From Roseofilum halophilum BLCC-M91 (GTDB lineage: Bacteria; Cyanobacteriota; Cyanobacteriia; Cyanobacteriales; Desertifilaceae): a stretch of DNA of 64,000 nucleotides. Both the position numbers and the translations under genes were made by a program. Below are positions 16,595 to 24,530 of the stretch, piece after piece (within the stretch, counting starts at the first letter, position 1; every line of letters starts with the position of its first letter). The notes under the pieces are model-generated. The model saw only the letters and a list, made by a program, of their open reading frames with translations. It was not told the origin of the DNA and ran no database searches. Location: positions 1-64,000 of the forward strand of contig NZ_JAQPOK010000004.1 of NCBI RefSeq assembly GCF_030068445.1. The letters run 5' to 3'.

Positions 16595-17407
16595 TTATTC
16601 ATTGTCACGATCCACATTCTCTAGGATTTCGGTCACCGTTTCTACTGGCAGATCCAAGATTTCGGCGATCGCTTCAGGAGATAAACCATAACGAGCCATC
16701 TGGGAAATAACCTCTTGTCGCGTCTCTTCTCGCCCTTCTTCTCGCCCTTCTTCTCGTCCTTCAGTTAAGGCTTCTTGGTAAACTTTAGTTTGTCGAATTT
16801 CGCTCAGTCCTAACATCACTTCAATCTCCTCCCGGCTTTTGGTGGGTAGCTTATAGACTATTATAGTCTCGATCAAATCAATCAGATTCTGTTGTACCTG
16901 TTGTTGGCTTAACTGAGATTTCGCTTGTGCTATCAGGGTTTTGGCTTTTTCCGGAGCGCTACTTTCATCTTCGATAATCAGTTTAACCACGCCTAACCCC
17001 AACGACTGTTGAGGCAGTTCATTCAGGTAAATGCGTCGCACTTGGGGAAGTTGGAGGGGTTCAGCAAAGTGTAGGGGATTTATCCTCTCCGTGTTCCGGT
17101 TGGGATAAATGACAACCACTTGCCAAGGGTGAGGAGGCTTATATTGTCTCAGATAGAGGAACACTTCACTAAATAAGCGGTAATAGAGATCTTCATCCGG
17201 TTGAAATTGCACCTCGGTGATATAGAAAGGAAGATCGGGGTTATTGCTACTGGGAAGAAACAGTCCATCCAGACGGAAAGCCAGTTGCTTCACTTCTACG
17301 GAGGTAAAAGTGTAGAGATTGGCTCTGGTTGAGGGAAGTCCACAGAGTTCAAAGAAGAATTGGGGAAAATCTTGGAAGACTTTGTAAAAGAGGGTATCGG
17401 TTTTCAT
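16595..17407 (-). CDS. DUF2887/Rpn-like putative nuclease
   Basis: A 270-aa protein of the DUF2887 family (Rpn/PDDEXK_2-like), common in cyanobacteria. It begins MKTDTLFYKVFQDFP; RLDGLFLP followed by FYITEVQFQPD supplies the D...ExQ pattern of the PD-(D/E)xK nuclease fold; a helical part contains three tandem EGREEGREE units (codons around 16726-16762), and the C-terminal YGLSPEAIAEILDLPVETV is a helix-turn-helix-like segment. Related Rpn proteins promote recombination by DNA cleavage. A 78-bp piece of this gene is copied at 18261-18338. Confidence 0.85.
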   Translation of the reverse strand: MKTDTLFYKVFQDFPQFFFELCGLPSTRANLYTFTSVEVKQLAFRLDGLFLPSSNNPDLPFYITEVQFQPDEDLYYRLFSEVFLYLRQYKPPHPWQVVVIYPNRNTERINPLHFAEPLQLPQVRRIYLNELPQQSLGLGVVKLIIEDESSAPEKAKTLIAQAKSQLSQQQVQQNLIDLIETIIVYKLPTKSREEIEVMLGLSEIRQTKVYQEALTEGREEGREEGREETRQEVISQMARYGLSPEAIAEILDLPVETVTEILENVDRDNE

Positions 17408-17452
17408 CCGGTTATGGAGATTGAGGCATGAGTTTATTATCCCAGAAACCGG

Positions 17453-17567
17453 TGCTTATGGAGTTACAACCCAGTTTCTATCCGTATCTAGGGTAGGAGT
17501 TGGAATAGGGTGAGAAACCCGGTTTCTTTCGGAGTGCGTCCGACATGAATGGGTGGGGGGCGATCGC
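17453..17567. repeat. Right copy of island-flanking repeat plus left mazEF repeat
   Basis: 17474-17527 repeats the linker and palindrome seen at 15829-15880. It is followed at 17542-17567 by GACATGAATGGGTGGGGGG + CGATCGC, a 26-base block that recurs with one mismatch at 18237-18262, immediately beyond mazF. The block ends in a HIP1 site. Confidence 0.7.
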
Positions 17568-17641
17568 GCTGGCAACCAGAAACCGAGGCACTTGAGGATA
17601 CAATGTCTCTACAGTATCAACTAAAAGGTTAAATACAACCG

Positions 17642-17884
17642 ATGGTTTCCAAAATTACTAAATGGGGGAATAGTTTAGCCATTCGTATTCCTGAATCTCT
17701 AGCTCAGGAGATTGCACTTTCTGAAGGAACGGATGTCGATCTGCAAGTCATCGATGGCAACTTGGTGATTAAAGTGCGATCGCATTCCTCCTATTCATTA
17801 GAAGAATTGGTTACTGCTATTACTCCAGAAAATTGCCATCAAGAGCAAGAAACTGGTGGGGCTGTGGGGAATGAGATGTGGTGA
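17642..17884 (+). CDS. mazE: MazE-family antitoxin (AbrB/SpoVT fold)
   Basis: An 80-aa protein with the N-terminal swapped-hairpin DNA-binding motif KITKWGNSLAIRIPESLAQEI typical of MazE/AbrB, a central VDLQVIDGNLVIKV strand pair, and an acidic C-terminal tail that would bind the toxin. The first gene of a pair overlapping mazF. It probably represses its own operon together with MazF. Confidence 0.93.
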   Translation: MVSKITKWGNSLAIRIPESLAQEIALSEGTDVDLQVIDGNLVIKVRSHSSYSLEELVTAITPENCHQEQETGGAVGNEMW

Positions 17885-18231
17885 CTACGGAAGCAGAAGA
17901 TCGATATGTTCCCAAGCGAGGGGATATTGTTTACATCAACTTTAATCCAACTAAGGGCCATGAACAAAAAGGCTCCCGCCCTGCTTTTGTAATATCGCCG
18001 TATAGTTACAATCTGAGAACCTCTCTGGCGTTATTCATGCCAATTACGCGACAGCAGAAGGGTTATCCTTTTGAAGTGATATTGCCTTTGCAGCTAGAGA
18101 CTCAGGGAGTAATTTTAGTCGATCAAATTAAGTGCTTGGATTGGCAAGCTAGGAAGGTACGGTTTAAAGAGACTGTACCAGAGGAGGTTGTGGAGGAAGT
18201 CAAAGCTAAGATTACACCTCTAATTTTGTAA
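17878..18231 (+). CDS. mazF: MazF-family endoribonuclease toxin
   Basis: A 117-aa protein of the PemK/MazF fold: VPKRGDIVYINFNPTKGHEQKGSRPAFVIS at the N terminus with the conserved Arg/Pro-Ala-Phe-Val strand, a central FMPITRQQKGYPFEV and VDQIKCLDWQARKV carrying the usual Asp-Gln-Ile. MazF enzymes cut RNA at short sequence motifs. GTG 17878 (or GTG 17881) overlaps the end of mazE, so translation is likely coupled. The cassette is bracketed by 26-base direct repeats. Confidence 0.93.
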   Translation: MVTTEAEDRYVPKRGDIVYINFNPTKGHEQKGSRPAFVISPYSYNLRTSLALFMPITRQQKGYPFEVILPLQLETQGVILVDQIKCLDWQARKVRFKETVPEEVVEEVKAKITPLIL

Positions 18232-18236
18232 AGATT

Positions 18237-18262
18237 GACATGAATAGGTGGGGGGCGATCGC
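18237..18262. repeat. Right 26-base direct repeat beyond mazF
   Basis: GACATGAATAGGTGGGGGG + CGATCGC matches 17542-17567 with one difference. Its last two bases are also the first two of the copied DUF2887 fragment, so the junction lies in the HIP1 octamer. Confidence 0.75.
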
Positions 18263-18338
18263 TTCTTGGTAAACTTTGGTTTGTCGAATTTCCCTCAGTC
18301 CTAACATCACTTCAATCTCCTCCCGGCTTTTGGTGGGT
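18261..18338 (-). pseudogene. 78-bp copy of the DUF2887 gene interior
   Basis: These 78 bases match 16770-16847 (inside the DUF2887 gene) at 76 positions in the same orientation, with a further short match after a 4-base gap. It corresponds to codons around SREEIEVMLGLSEIRQTKVYQEA. The fragment has no start or stop of its own. It supplies the last eight codons and the stop of the neighbouring zinc-ribbon gene in another frame. Confidence 0.85.
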
Positions 18339-18656
18339 TATAGATAAGAGGATAAGCCAAATGGGGTTTTGTCGAAGCCACGATCGCCAACTTCCCCCCT
18401 TATACTCTATTTTGGGGGGGCCAACTAGGGGCTGTTCCTGATTATGGTATAGGGTGCAGTCCTTTGCCATTGGTCGTTGGGGAAAATCACAGCTATCATC
18501 GGCATGATAGATGCAAGTGTCACACAGATAGCCCTCCCCTTGGGAATGGTGCAGGGTAATACCTGGATGACCATAGGCTTTGAGGATAAATTGACAGTGG
18601 GGACAACTCACCGCATCAGAAGCGATCGCCTGTTCACATCTAGGACATTGAACCAT
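18312..18656 (-). CDS. Zinc-ribbon protein with altered C terminus
   Basis: A 114-aa protein with an N-terminal zinc ribbon (CPRCEQAI ... CPHCQF, two CxxC pairs) and a second Cys-rich block (CDTCIYHADDSCDFPQRPMAKDC). A short hydrophobic segment IWLILLSI follows. The final THQKPGGD and the TGA lie inside the copied 78-bp DUF2887 fragment, beginning exactly at its edge. The original protein therefore probably continued, likely through a full membrane helix, and this tail is acquired. Function unknown. Confidence 0.75.
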   Translation of the reverse strand: MVQCPRCEQAIASDAVSCPHCQFILKAYGHPGITLHHSQGEGYLCDTCIYHADDSCDFPQRPMAKDCTLYHNQEQPLVGPPKIEYKGGSWRSWLRQNPIWLILLSITHQKPGGD

Positions 18657-18660
18657 AATT

Positions 18661-18697
18661 CCTATTACCTATTACCTATTATCAGCGCGAAGCGCTA
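18661..18697. repeat. CCTATTA heptamers plus CAGCGCGAAGCGCTATA element
   Basis: Three tandem CCTATTA units followed by CAGCGCGAAGCGCTATA, a variant of the repeats at 95-139 and 8029-8056. The TAG stop of the phosphoribosyltransferase gene (18695-18697) falls within the element. Confidence 0.7.
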
Positions 18698-19378
18698 TAA
18701 CCATTCTGATTGAGTCATCAACGAAGCAACGGCCTCAGACATTTCTACTTGTTCAAATTCAGTATAAAACCGGCTCACACTTAAAAATGGGTCAGGGGTC
18801 GCTAAAATAATCACCCGATCGCACCAAGAGCCTAACTGCTCCTCTAATCCTAGGGGAGCGATGGGGGTGGCGACCCAAACTTGGGCAGGGCAACGGGCGC
18901 GGGCGGCTAAAATAGCCACTGCCATGGTCATGCCTGTGGCTATCCCATCATCAACTAAAATGGCGATCGCCCCTTGAGGATCGATCTTAGGGCAGTGGGG
19001 GGCTACGGTGGCTAACTGCTCTTGGGCCCGTTGCTGGGCAACCGCTTGACGACTTTGCCATGTTTTCCCTGAACCTTGTTCTTGGGAGAGGGGAGACCAG
19101 ACCACTTGTCCACAGGCCGTGACTGCGCCTACAGCTAATTCTTGGTTTTGGGCACTAGTGATTTTTTTGGCCACAATTACATCTAAGGGACAGCGAAGGG
19201 CTTTAGCAATCGGTTGAGCTACGGGTAATCCCCCCCTCGGAAGAGCATAAACAATTACCCGTCCTGAATGGGTCAAGTAAGCTTGCCACGATTCTAGTTC
19301 GGGTTGAATGGCGATCGCCAATTGTTCGCCCGCATCTTGGCGATCGCGAAATGGTAGGATGATATTGCTCATCTGCAC
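18695..19378 (-). CDS. Type I phosphoribosyltransferase-fold protein
   Basis: A 227-aa protein. The PRPP-binding motif is AILVDDGIATGMTM (two acidic residues then a Gly/Thr loop), and VIVYALPRGGLPVA is the early PRTase strand-loop; DVIVAKKI follows. The family covers predicted phosphoribosyltransferases of unknown substrate that are often called 'erythromycin-esterase-associated' or ComF-like by annotation tools. ATG 19372 (MSNIILPF) is an equally good start. Expressed divergently from the siroheme genes. Confidence 0.82.
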   Translation of the reverse strand: MQMSNIILPFRDRQDAGEQLAIAIQPELESWQAYLTHSGRVIVYALPRGGLPVAQPIAKALRCPLDVIVAKKITSAQNQELAVGAVTACGQVVWSPLSQEQGSGKTWQSRQAVAQQRAQEQLATVAPHCPKIDPQGAIAILVDDGIATGMTMAVAILAARARCPAQVWVATPIAPLGLEEQLGSWCDRVIILATPDPFLSVSRFYTEFEQVEMSEAVASLMTQSEWL

Positions 19379-19443
19379 AAATTGCCTAACTGCAATTAGC
19401 CATAATCATAAACAATCCAACTCGGTTAGCCGAGTATGAAGGA

Positions 19444-20256
19444 TTGGCACAAACTTCAATCATCGATTACTCTATTATCCATGATCTCAAAACTAGCGAT
19501 TCAACCTTGATTCATTCTAGTGGTAAATTATTAGTCATTCACGGTAGCCGAGACCCTCGCACCCATCAGGGCATTCAGGACTTGGCTCAACAGGTGCGTA
19601 CTCGTTTAGAAAGCCAATGCAGTTCCTCCCATATAGTAGCAACCGCCACTCTAGAATTGGGGAAATACACTTTATCCGAACAAATTCAACAGTTGGGCGA
19701 TCGCCTCTTGCGGCAAAATATTGCTCATCTGCAAATCATTCCCCTGTTTCTACTTCCGGGAATGCACGTCATGGAAGACATACCAGCCCAAGTACAGGAA
19801 GCGCACACCCTGTTAGCAGAGGATCTGCATTTAGAAACCTGTCCTTATTTGGGTAGCCATCCCCAACTGCAAAAACGATTGGCAGAACAAATCAACCCCA
19901 CAGATCGAGAAATTTGGATCATCATGGCCCATGGTAGCCGCCGAGCGGGTGGTAATCAACCCGTAGAAACCCTCGCCCATCAATTGGGCATTCTGGATGC
20001 CTATTGGTCGGTGATGCCATCCTTAGACTGGAGAATCAGTCAATTAATGGATCTGGGATATCGTCGGATTGGGGTGTTGCCCTATTTCCTCTTTCCTGGC
20101 TATATTACGGATGCGATCGCCACAACTCTAGCGGAAAAACAAGCCGCTTATCCTCAATTCAAATATAGTCTTGGCTCTCCCCTCAATCAAAATCCCCATT
20201 TAGTCCAAATGGTACTGGACTTAACAGTATCTTCCCCAGTTTCTACCCTAATCTGA
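19444..20256 (+). CDS. cbiX: Sirohydrochlorin chelatase (CbiX/SirB type)
   Basis: A 270-aa long-form chelatase made of two similar halves: LLVIHGSRDPRTHQG near residue 30 and IWIIMAHGSRRAGGNQP near residue 160, each with the HGSR motif whose His helps bind metal. It inserts Fe or Co into sirohydrochlorin for siroheme or cobalamin. The next gene, 27 bp on, makes the precursor, so the two form a pathway operon. The start is uncertain: TTG 19444 opens the frame but lacks a well-placed ribosome site, and the conserved core starts about 27 codons later. Confidence 0.88.
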   Translation: MAQTSIIDYSIIHDLKTSDSTLIHSSGKLLVIHGSRDPRTHQGIQDLAQQVRTRLESQCSSSHIVATATLELGKYTLSEQIQQLGDRLLRQNIAHLQIIPLFLLPGMHVMEDIPAQVQEAHTLLAEDLHLETCPYLGSHPQLQKRLAEQINPTDREIWIIMAHGSRRAGGNQPVETLAHQLGILDAYWSVMPSLDWRISQLMDLGYRRIGVLPYFLFPGYITDAIATTLAEKQAAYPQFKYSLGSPLNQNPHLVQMVLDLTVSSPVSTLI

Positions 20257-20283
20257 ACTCTACACAACGTAACTCAAATCCCT

Positions 20284-21060
20284 ATGACTTCTTCTCCTTC
20301 TCCCGTCGGTAAAGTCTATCTCGTTGGGGCTGGCCCTGGCGATCCAGGGTTAATGACGCTTAAAGGTAAAGACCTGCTTCAGATGGCTGATGTGGTGGTT
20401 TATGATGCCTTGGTGAGTCCTCCCATTTTGGAGATGATTAACCCGAATGCTACAAAAATTCATGGGGGAAAACGACGGGGAAGACATTCACTCAAGCAGG
20501 ATGCAATTACCCAAATTTTAATTGAAGAAGCCCAACATCAGGCGATCGTTGTGCGTCTCAAAGGGGGCGATCCGTTTATCTTTGGGCGCGGTGGGGAAGA
20601 AATGAGGGATCTGATCGCTGCGGGAATTCCGGTGGAAATTGTGCCCGGTATTACCTCCGGAATTGCTGCCCCCGCCTATGCAGGTATTCCATTAACCCAT
20701 CGGGGCTATAGTTCTTCAGTGACTTTTGTAACGGGTCATGAGTCCGTGGGCAAGTATCGACCCCAGGTCAATTGGCCGGCGATCGCCCAGGGTTCAGAAA
20801 CGATTGTCATTTACATGGGTATTCACAATTTACCCCAGATTATCCCCCAACTGCTTGAGGCACAGTTATCTCCCCAAACTCCCATCAGTCTTATCCGTTG
20901 GGGAACTTGTCCCGAACAAGAAACTTTGGTTGCTACCTTGGAAACAATCATTGCCAAAGTGGAAGCAACGGGATTTACTGCACCGGCGATCGCCATTATC
21001 GGTCATGTCGTGGAAGCTATCCCAAACACTGAGTTTCTACGAGCATCGGGGATAGCCTAA
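20284..21060 (+). CDS. cobA: Uroporphyrinogen-III C-methyltransferase
   Basis: A 258-aa SAM-dependent enzyme making precorrin-2 from uroporphyrinogen III, the branch to siroheme and cobalamin. Signatures are VYLVGAGPGDPGLMTLKG at the N terminus, VVVYDALVS, VRLKGGDPFIFGRGGEE and VPGITSGIAAPAYAGIPLTHRG. Length fits the stand-alone CobA form (no CysG dehydrogenase/ferrochelatase part), which agrees with the separate chelatase gene just upstream. Confidence 0.95.
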   Translation: MTSSPSPVGKVYLVGAGPGDPGLMTLKGKDLLQMADVVVYDALVSPPILEMINPNATKIHGGKRRGRHSLKQDAITQILIEEAQHQAIVVRLKGGDPFIFGRGGEEMRDLIAAGIPVEIVPGITSGIAAPAYAGIPLTHRGYSSSVTFVTGHESVGKYRPQVNWPAIAQGSETIVIYMGIHNLPQIIPQLLEAQLSPQTPISLIRWGTCPEQETLVATLETIIAKVEATGFTAPAIAIIGHVVEAIPNTEFLRASGIA

Positions 21061-21069
21061 CATTCTTTT

Positions 21070-22194
21070 CTAGATTTGAGATAACGTCGGATAATCAATA
21101 TAACCTTTGGCATCATGGGTGTAAAAGGTCGCTTGATCCGGTTCATTTAAGGCGGCTCCTTGTTGGAACCGTTCCACTAAATCAGGATTGGCAATAAAGG
21201 GGACACCGTAGGCGATCGCGTCAGCTTCCTGGTTGCGAAGGGCTGCGGCTCCCGTGTGAGCATCATAACCCCCATTGAGGATAATCGAATTTTTGAATTC
21301 CCGGCGCATATGGGGTGCGGCTCGTTCGACTCCTTCCACGCCAAAGAAATGACCGGGCAAGGGTTCCAGAATGTGGAGATAGGCAAGGTTGAAGGCGTTG
21401 AGCGCGGCTGCGGTATAGGTAAAGCTGGCGATCGGATCGCTGTCTTTCATGTCGTTAAAGGGGTTGTAAGGGGATAATCTCACCCCAACGCGATCGCCAC
21501 TCCATTCTTGAATGACGGCTTCCGTCACTTCCAGCAGAAACCGGGCACGATTTTCGATACTGCCCCCATAACTATCGGTGCGGTGATTCACGCCATCCCG
21601 GAGAAATTGATCGATCAAATAACCGTTCGCTCCATGGACTTCTACCCCATCAAATCCGGCTTCTTTGGCATTACGGGTGGCAAGGACATATTCTTGAATC
21701 ACACCGGGAATTTCTTCTAAGGTGAGAGCGTGGGGGATAACATAAGGCTTTTTACCTTTGGGAGTGCGAACTTCTCCTTGGGGAGCGATCGCCGAAGAAG
21801 ACACCGGTAAACCCCCTCCCGGCTGAAAGTCGGGATGGGAAGCTCGCCCAGTATGCCACAGTTGCAACACAATTTTTCCGCCTTTTTGGTGGACAGCTTC
21901 CGTTACTTTTTTCCATCCTGCCACCTGTTCCGCCGTATGAATACCGGGACTTTGTTCCCATCCGGCAGCTTGTTCGGAAATTTGAGTGGCTTCTGAGACG
22001 ATCAAGCCTGCACTCGCTCGCTGAGTATAATACTCAACCATCAAATCATTAGGAATTCGGGAAACTCCGGCACGCCCTCTGGTTAAGGGAGCCATCAAAA
22101 TTCGATTGGAAATGGCGATCGCCCCTAGGTTGAGCGGTTCAAAAAGGACAGATAAGGATTCATCTGTGGGAGAAGAAACGGTAGCACCAGACAT
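21070..22194 (-). CDS. Old Yellow Enzyme family ene-reductase
   Basis: A 374-aa FMN flavoprotein of the NemA/OYE class. Conserved blocks are NRILMAPLTRGRA near the N terminus, LWHTGRASHP with the substrate-binding His, VHGANGYLIDQFLRDGVNHRTD and YGGSIENRARFLLEV, then VRLSPYNPFNDM. It reduces activated C=C bonds with NAD(P)H, usually in detoxification or stress response. It is convergent with cobA, 9 bp apart, and its promoter must lie within 22195-22275. Confidence 0.93.
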   Translation of the reverse strand: MSGATVSSPTDESLSVLFEPLNLGAIAISNRILMAPLTRGRAGVSRIPNDLMVEYYTQRASAGLIVSEATQISEQAAGWEQSPGIHTAEQVAGWKKVTEAVHQKGGKIVLQLWHTGRASHPDFQPGGGLPVSSSAIAPQGEVRTPKGKKPYVIPHALTLEEIPGVIQEYVLATRNAKEAGFDGVEVHGANGYLIDQFLRDGVNHRTDSYGGSIENRARFLLEVTEAVIQEWSGDRVGVRLSPYNPFNDMKDSDPIASFTYTAAALNAFNLAYLHILEPLPGHFFGVEGVERAAPHMRREFKNSIILNGGYDAHTGAAALRNQEADAIAYGVPFIANPDLVERFQQGAALNEPDQATFYTHDAKGYIDYPTLSQI

Positions 22195-22274
22195 AATCGC
22201 AGCTCCTATGTTAGTTTTCTGTTCGATACTTCAATTTTATTGAACTATTAAACTATATGCTTGAATGTCTTTAC

Positions 22275-22306
22275 AAAAAAACCCGCTAACTTAGCGGGTT
22301 TTTTCA
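22275..22306 (-). terminator. Rho-independent terminator after psaL-psaI
   Basis: Stem ACCCGCT (22281-22287) with AGCGGGT (22293-22299), flanked by A-runs on one side and T-runs on the other, so it works on either strand. It lies 37 bp past the psaI stop and would end the photosystem I operon before the ene-reductase gene. Confidence 0.85.
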
Positions 22307-22342
22307 TCAACGGTATGATGGCTCAGTTTAAGCTAATCAGGT

Positions 22343-22459
22343 TTAAGCATCACTTTCAATGTGAATGAACAACAAACCCATAACCACAGCCGGAGTTACT
22401 AAACCGACTAAAGGAACCAAGATAAACGGTAAGAAAGAAGCAGCGTAAGCACCTGTCAT
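22343..22459 (-). CDS. psaI: Photosystem I subunit VIII
   Basis: A 38-aa single-helix membrane protein reading [19 protein letters not shown] and ending [10 protein letters not shown], which matches PsaI in length and in the YAASFLP and VPL motifs. It sits in the thylakoid membrane next to PsaL and helps form the PSI trimer contact. It lies downstream of psaL on the same strand, as in other cyanobacteria, and is followed by the terminator at 22275-22306. Confidence 0.95.
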   Translation of the reverse strand: MTGAYAASFLPFILVPLVGLVTPAVVMGLLFIHIESDA

Positions 22460-22561
22460 GTCAAAAACTCCTTATGACCAATTTGCAGTTAAAACTTTAT
22501 ACTGTTTTCCTCAAAGGAAATTCTGGGCTGAACCAACTCAATTAGGTTAGTTATTCAGAGT

Positions 22562-23071
22562 CTATCCCACAGACCAGATTTTATTCACAACCTCTTGTAG
22601 AGGAGCTAGGTGGGGGGTGAGACAGAGGAAGTAGGCAAAGAATGCACCACCGCAAGCGCCTAGGAAGAAGCTGCTTGCAAAGTCACCCCAGCCATCTTTA
22701 TCCCACAGATTAGAAGGAGCAGATGGAGTTGCCGATTCTACAGGAGGATATTTGACATCAGCCGCACCATGGAGAGACAGAGCGATGGTTAAAATCGAAA
22801 TCAGACCAATGGTGGCTAATAAACCTGCCAGGTTAGCTAATTCTGTTTCGCGCAGGGGGCCGAGTACGAGAAAGGGGCCATACAGGAAGTAACCGTGAGC
22901 CATACCAATTTCAAGACCTCTGCGGCTGGCAGAAAGACCTTTACGATAGGCAGGAAGATTGCCAATAAAGGCGCGAGTGAATGCAGAATCGCTAATCGGA
23001 GTCGAGAGGTGACCAACCTGGGGATTGCCCCCATAGGCTGCGATCATCTCAATATCTCTGGAATCAGCCAT
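22562..23071 (-). CDS. psaL: Photosystem I reaction centre subunit XI
   Basis: A 169-aa thylakoid membrane protein required for PSI trimers. It shows PQVGHLSTPISDSAFTRAFIGNLPAYR, GLEIGMAHGYFLYGPF and a C-terminal hydrophobic segment FFLGACGGAFFAYF. GAGGAG lies 9 bases before ATG 23071. First gene of the psaL-psaI pair. Confidence 0.97.
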   Translation of the reverse strand: MADSRDIEMIAAYGGNPQVGHLSTPISDSAFTRAFIGNLPAYRKGLSASRRGLEIGMAHGYFLYGPFLVLGPLRETELANLAGLLATIGLISILTIALSLHGAADVKYPPVESATPSAPSNLWDKDGWGDFASSFFLGACGGAFFAYFLCLTPHLAPLQEVVNKIWSVG

Positions 23072-23396
23072 GTGTTCTTCTCCTCATAATATATGTATGA
23101 TCGATGGAAATTAGGCTCGAAGGCTTAACGTCATATCTTAAGCAAAAAGGGGAAATGTTGTTACAAAGTCACCTCTGTCCTTTAGAAAAGTTTATGTTTT
23201 GGGGATCAAAATCAGAATTGAGACAGAGTTAGAGCCAGATTTGTGGGATTATTGTAAATTTTTGTTAAGTCCTCCCCAGGAAAAAGTTGGGGATCGGCCG
23301 ACATCGACTAAAGTTCACAGGTAAGTTATCAGAGATAGCACCAGAAGTGATTCACTTGGGTGTACGATCGATATCAGTTTTGGAGGAAATCAGATT
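23072..23396. promoter_or_regulatory. Divergent intergenic region upstream of psaL
   Basis: There is no coding sequence in these 325 bases. They must hold the psaL promoter (minus strand) and that of the HEAT-repeat gene (plus strand). GTTACAAAG at 23160-23168 resembles half of the HLR1 site that the RpaB regulator uses at photosystem I genes, but only one imperfect copy is seen. TAAGAT near 23136-23141 on the minus strand is a possible -10 box. Both are tentative. Confidence 0.3.
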
Positions 23397-24415
23397 ATGT
23401 TTGCCATTATTGGCTTGATTGTCGGTATCGCCGCAGGGGTAGCCCTGTCCTACTGGCTCGTAGAAAAAAGACTCGATGAACAAAAAGAAGCCTTAGAACA
23501 AAAACATCAGAAGGCGATCGAAGACCTAGAGCGCAATCACCAATTCCGGTTAGACAAAACCGTTGAAGACATCCGAGAACAGGCGATCGCCGATGCGAAA
23601 CAATCGGCTCAAACCACGCCCACAGACGGCAAAGCCCAAGTTACCCGTCCAGAAACAACCGAACCCTCTCAAGCCACACAAGAGACTCAACAGAGCCTTC
23701 AGGAAATGAAAACCCTGGTGGCCCAAGAATCCCGGATTCGCCAAGTTACCCTCGCCCAGCGAGAACACTATCAAAGCCAGGCTCAACAAGCGGTTCAATC
23801 CTTAGAACAACCCGAAGCCCCAGAAGACCCTCCCATTCCTGATACAGAAATCGCACCTTCAGTACCCGTTTCTAACCCCTCACCCCCCCCATCTCCGGAG
23901 TTGAACTAAACGCCAACACCGAAACCCCTCAGACTCCAGAATCTGAAACACCAGAAACGGTTAACCCCTCTGAACCTAGCCCAGTTTCTACTTCCCTCGA
24001 CCCCAGTCAAATTCTGCGATCTTTAGGAACTTGGCCCCAACTGTCCGCATTACCCCAATTGCTCGGCTACACCCGCCATCAAAGTCCTCAAATTCGCCAG
24101 CAAGTCGCTTTAGCCCTCGGACAACTCGCCGCCTCCTGTCCCTTGCGCTCAGAAACCGAACGAATTATTTCCACCCTTGGGTCACTGAGTCAAGACTCCA
24201 GTCCCCTCGTGCGTGAAGCGGCCATGACTGCCCTGGGAAGTATTAAATCCGACCAAGTGTTGCCCTATTTACAACGGGGCTTAAACGATGCTGTGTCTGA
24301 TGTTAAAAAAGCAGCGTCTTTAGCCTTGCAACACGCTAGACACTCCCAGTCCCCCTCTTCAAAACCTCGGTCTTTATGGGAAAACCGACCCGGAAGTGGG
24401 GGAATGGGGGAATAG
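23397..24415 (+). pseudogene. Membrane-anchored coiled-coil/HEAT-repeat protein, split by frameshift
   Basis: The first frame (23397-23909, 170 aa) starts with a membrane helix (FAIIGLIVGIAAGVALSYWLV), then a charged coiled coil and a Pro-rich tail. A C8 tract at 23883-23890 follows; adding one C joins the frame to a second one that runs to TAG 24413-24415 and holds HEAT-like repeats (PLVREAAMTALGSIKSD, VKKAASLALQHA). Joined length is about 340 aa. This may be a sequencing error, a real mutation, or slippage on the C tract. The final GSGGMGE and stop are made of GGGGAAT repeats. Confidence 0.7.
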
Positions 24416-24448
24416 GGGAATGGCGGGAGAACCCCTTACCATTTTCTT

Positions 24449-24483
24449 GTAGGTTGGGTTAAGCAACGAAACCCAACCTAACG
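24449..24483. repeat. TAGGTTGGGTT inverted repeat
   Basis: TAGGTTGGGTT (24451-24461) and AACCCAACCTA (24470-24480) form a perfect 11-bp stem with an 8-base loop. GTAGGTTGGGTT-type inverted repeats are widespread between genes in cyanobacteria. It could also end the upstream transcript, although no T-run follows. Confidence 0.7.
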
Positions 24484-24530
24484 ATAGGATCGCCAACGAT
24501 CGCACTCTAGCCGTATCTACCCGTTCAATT

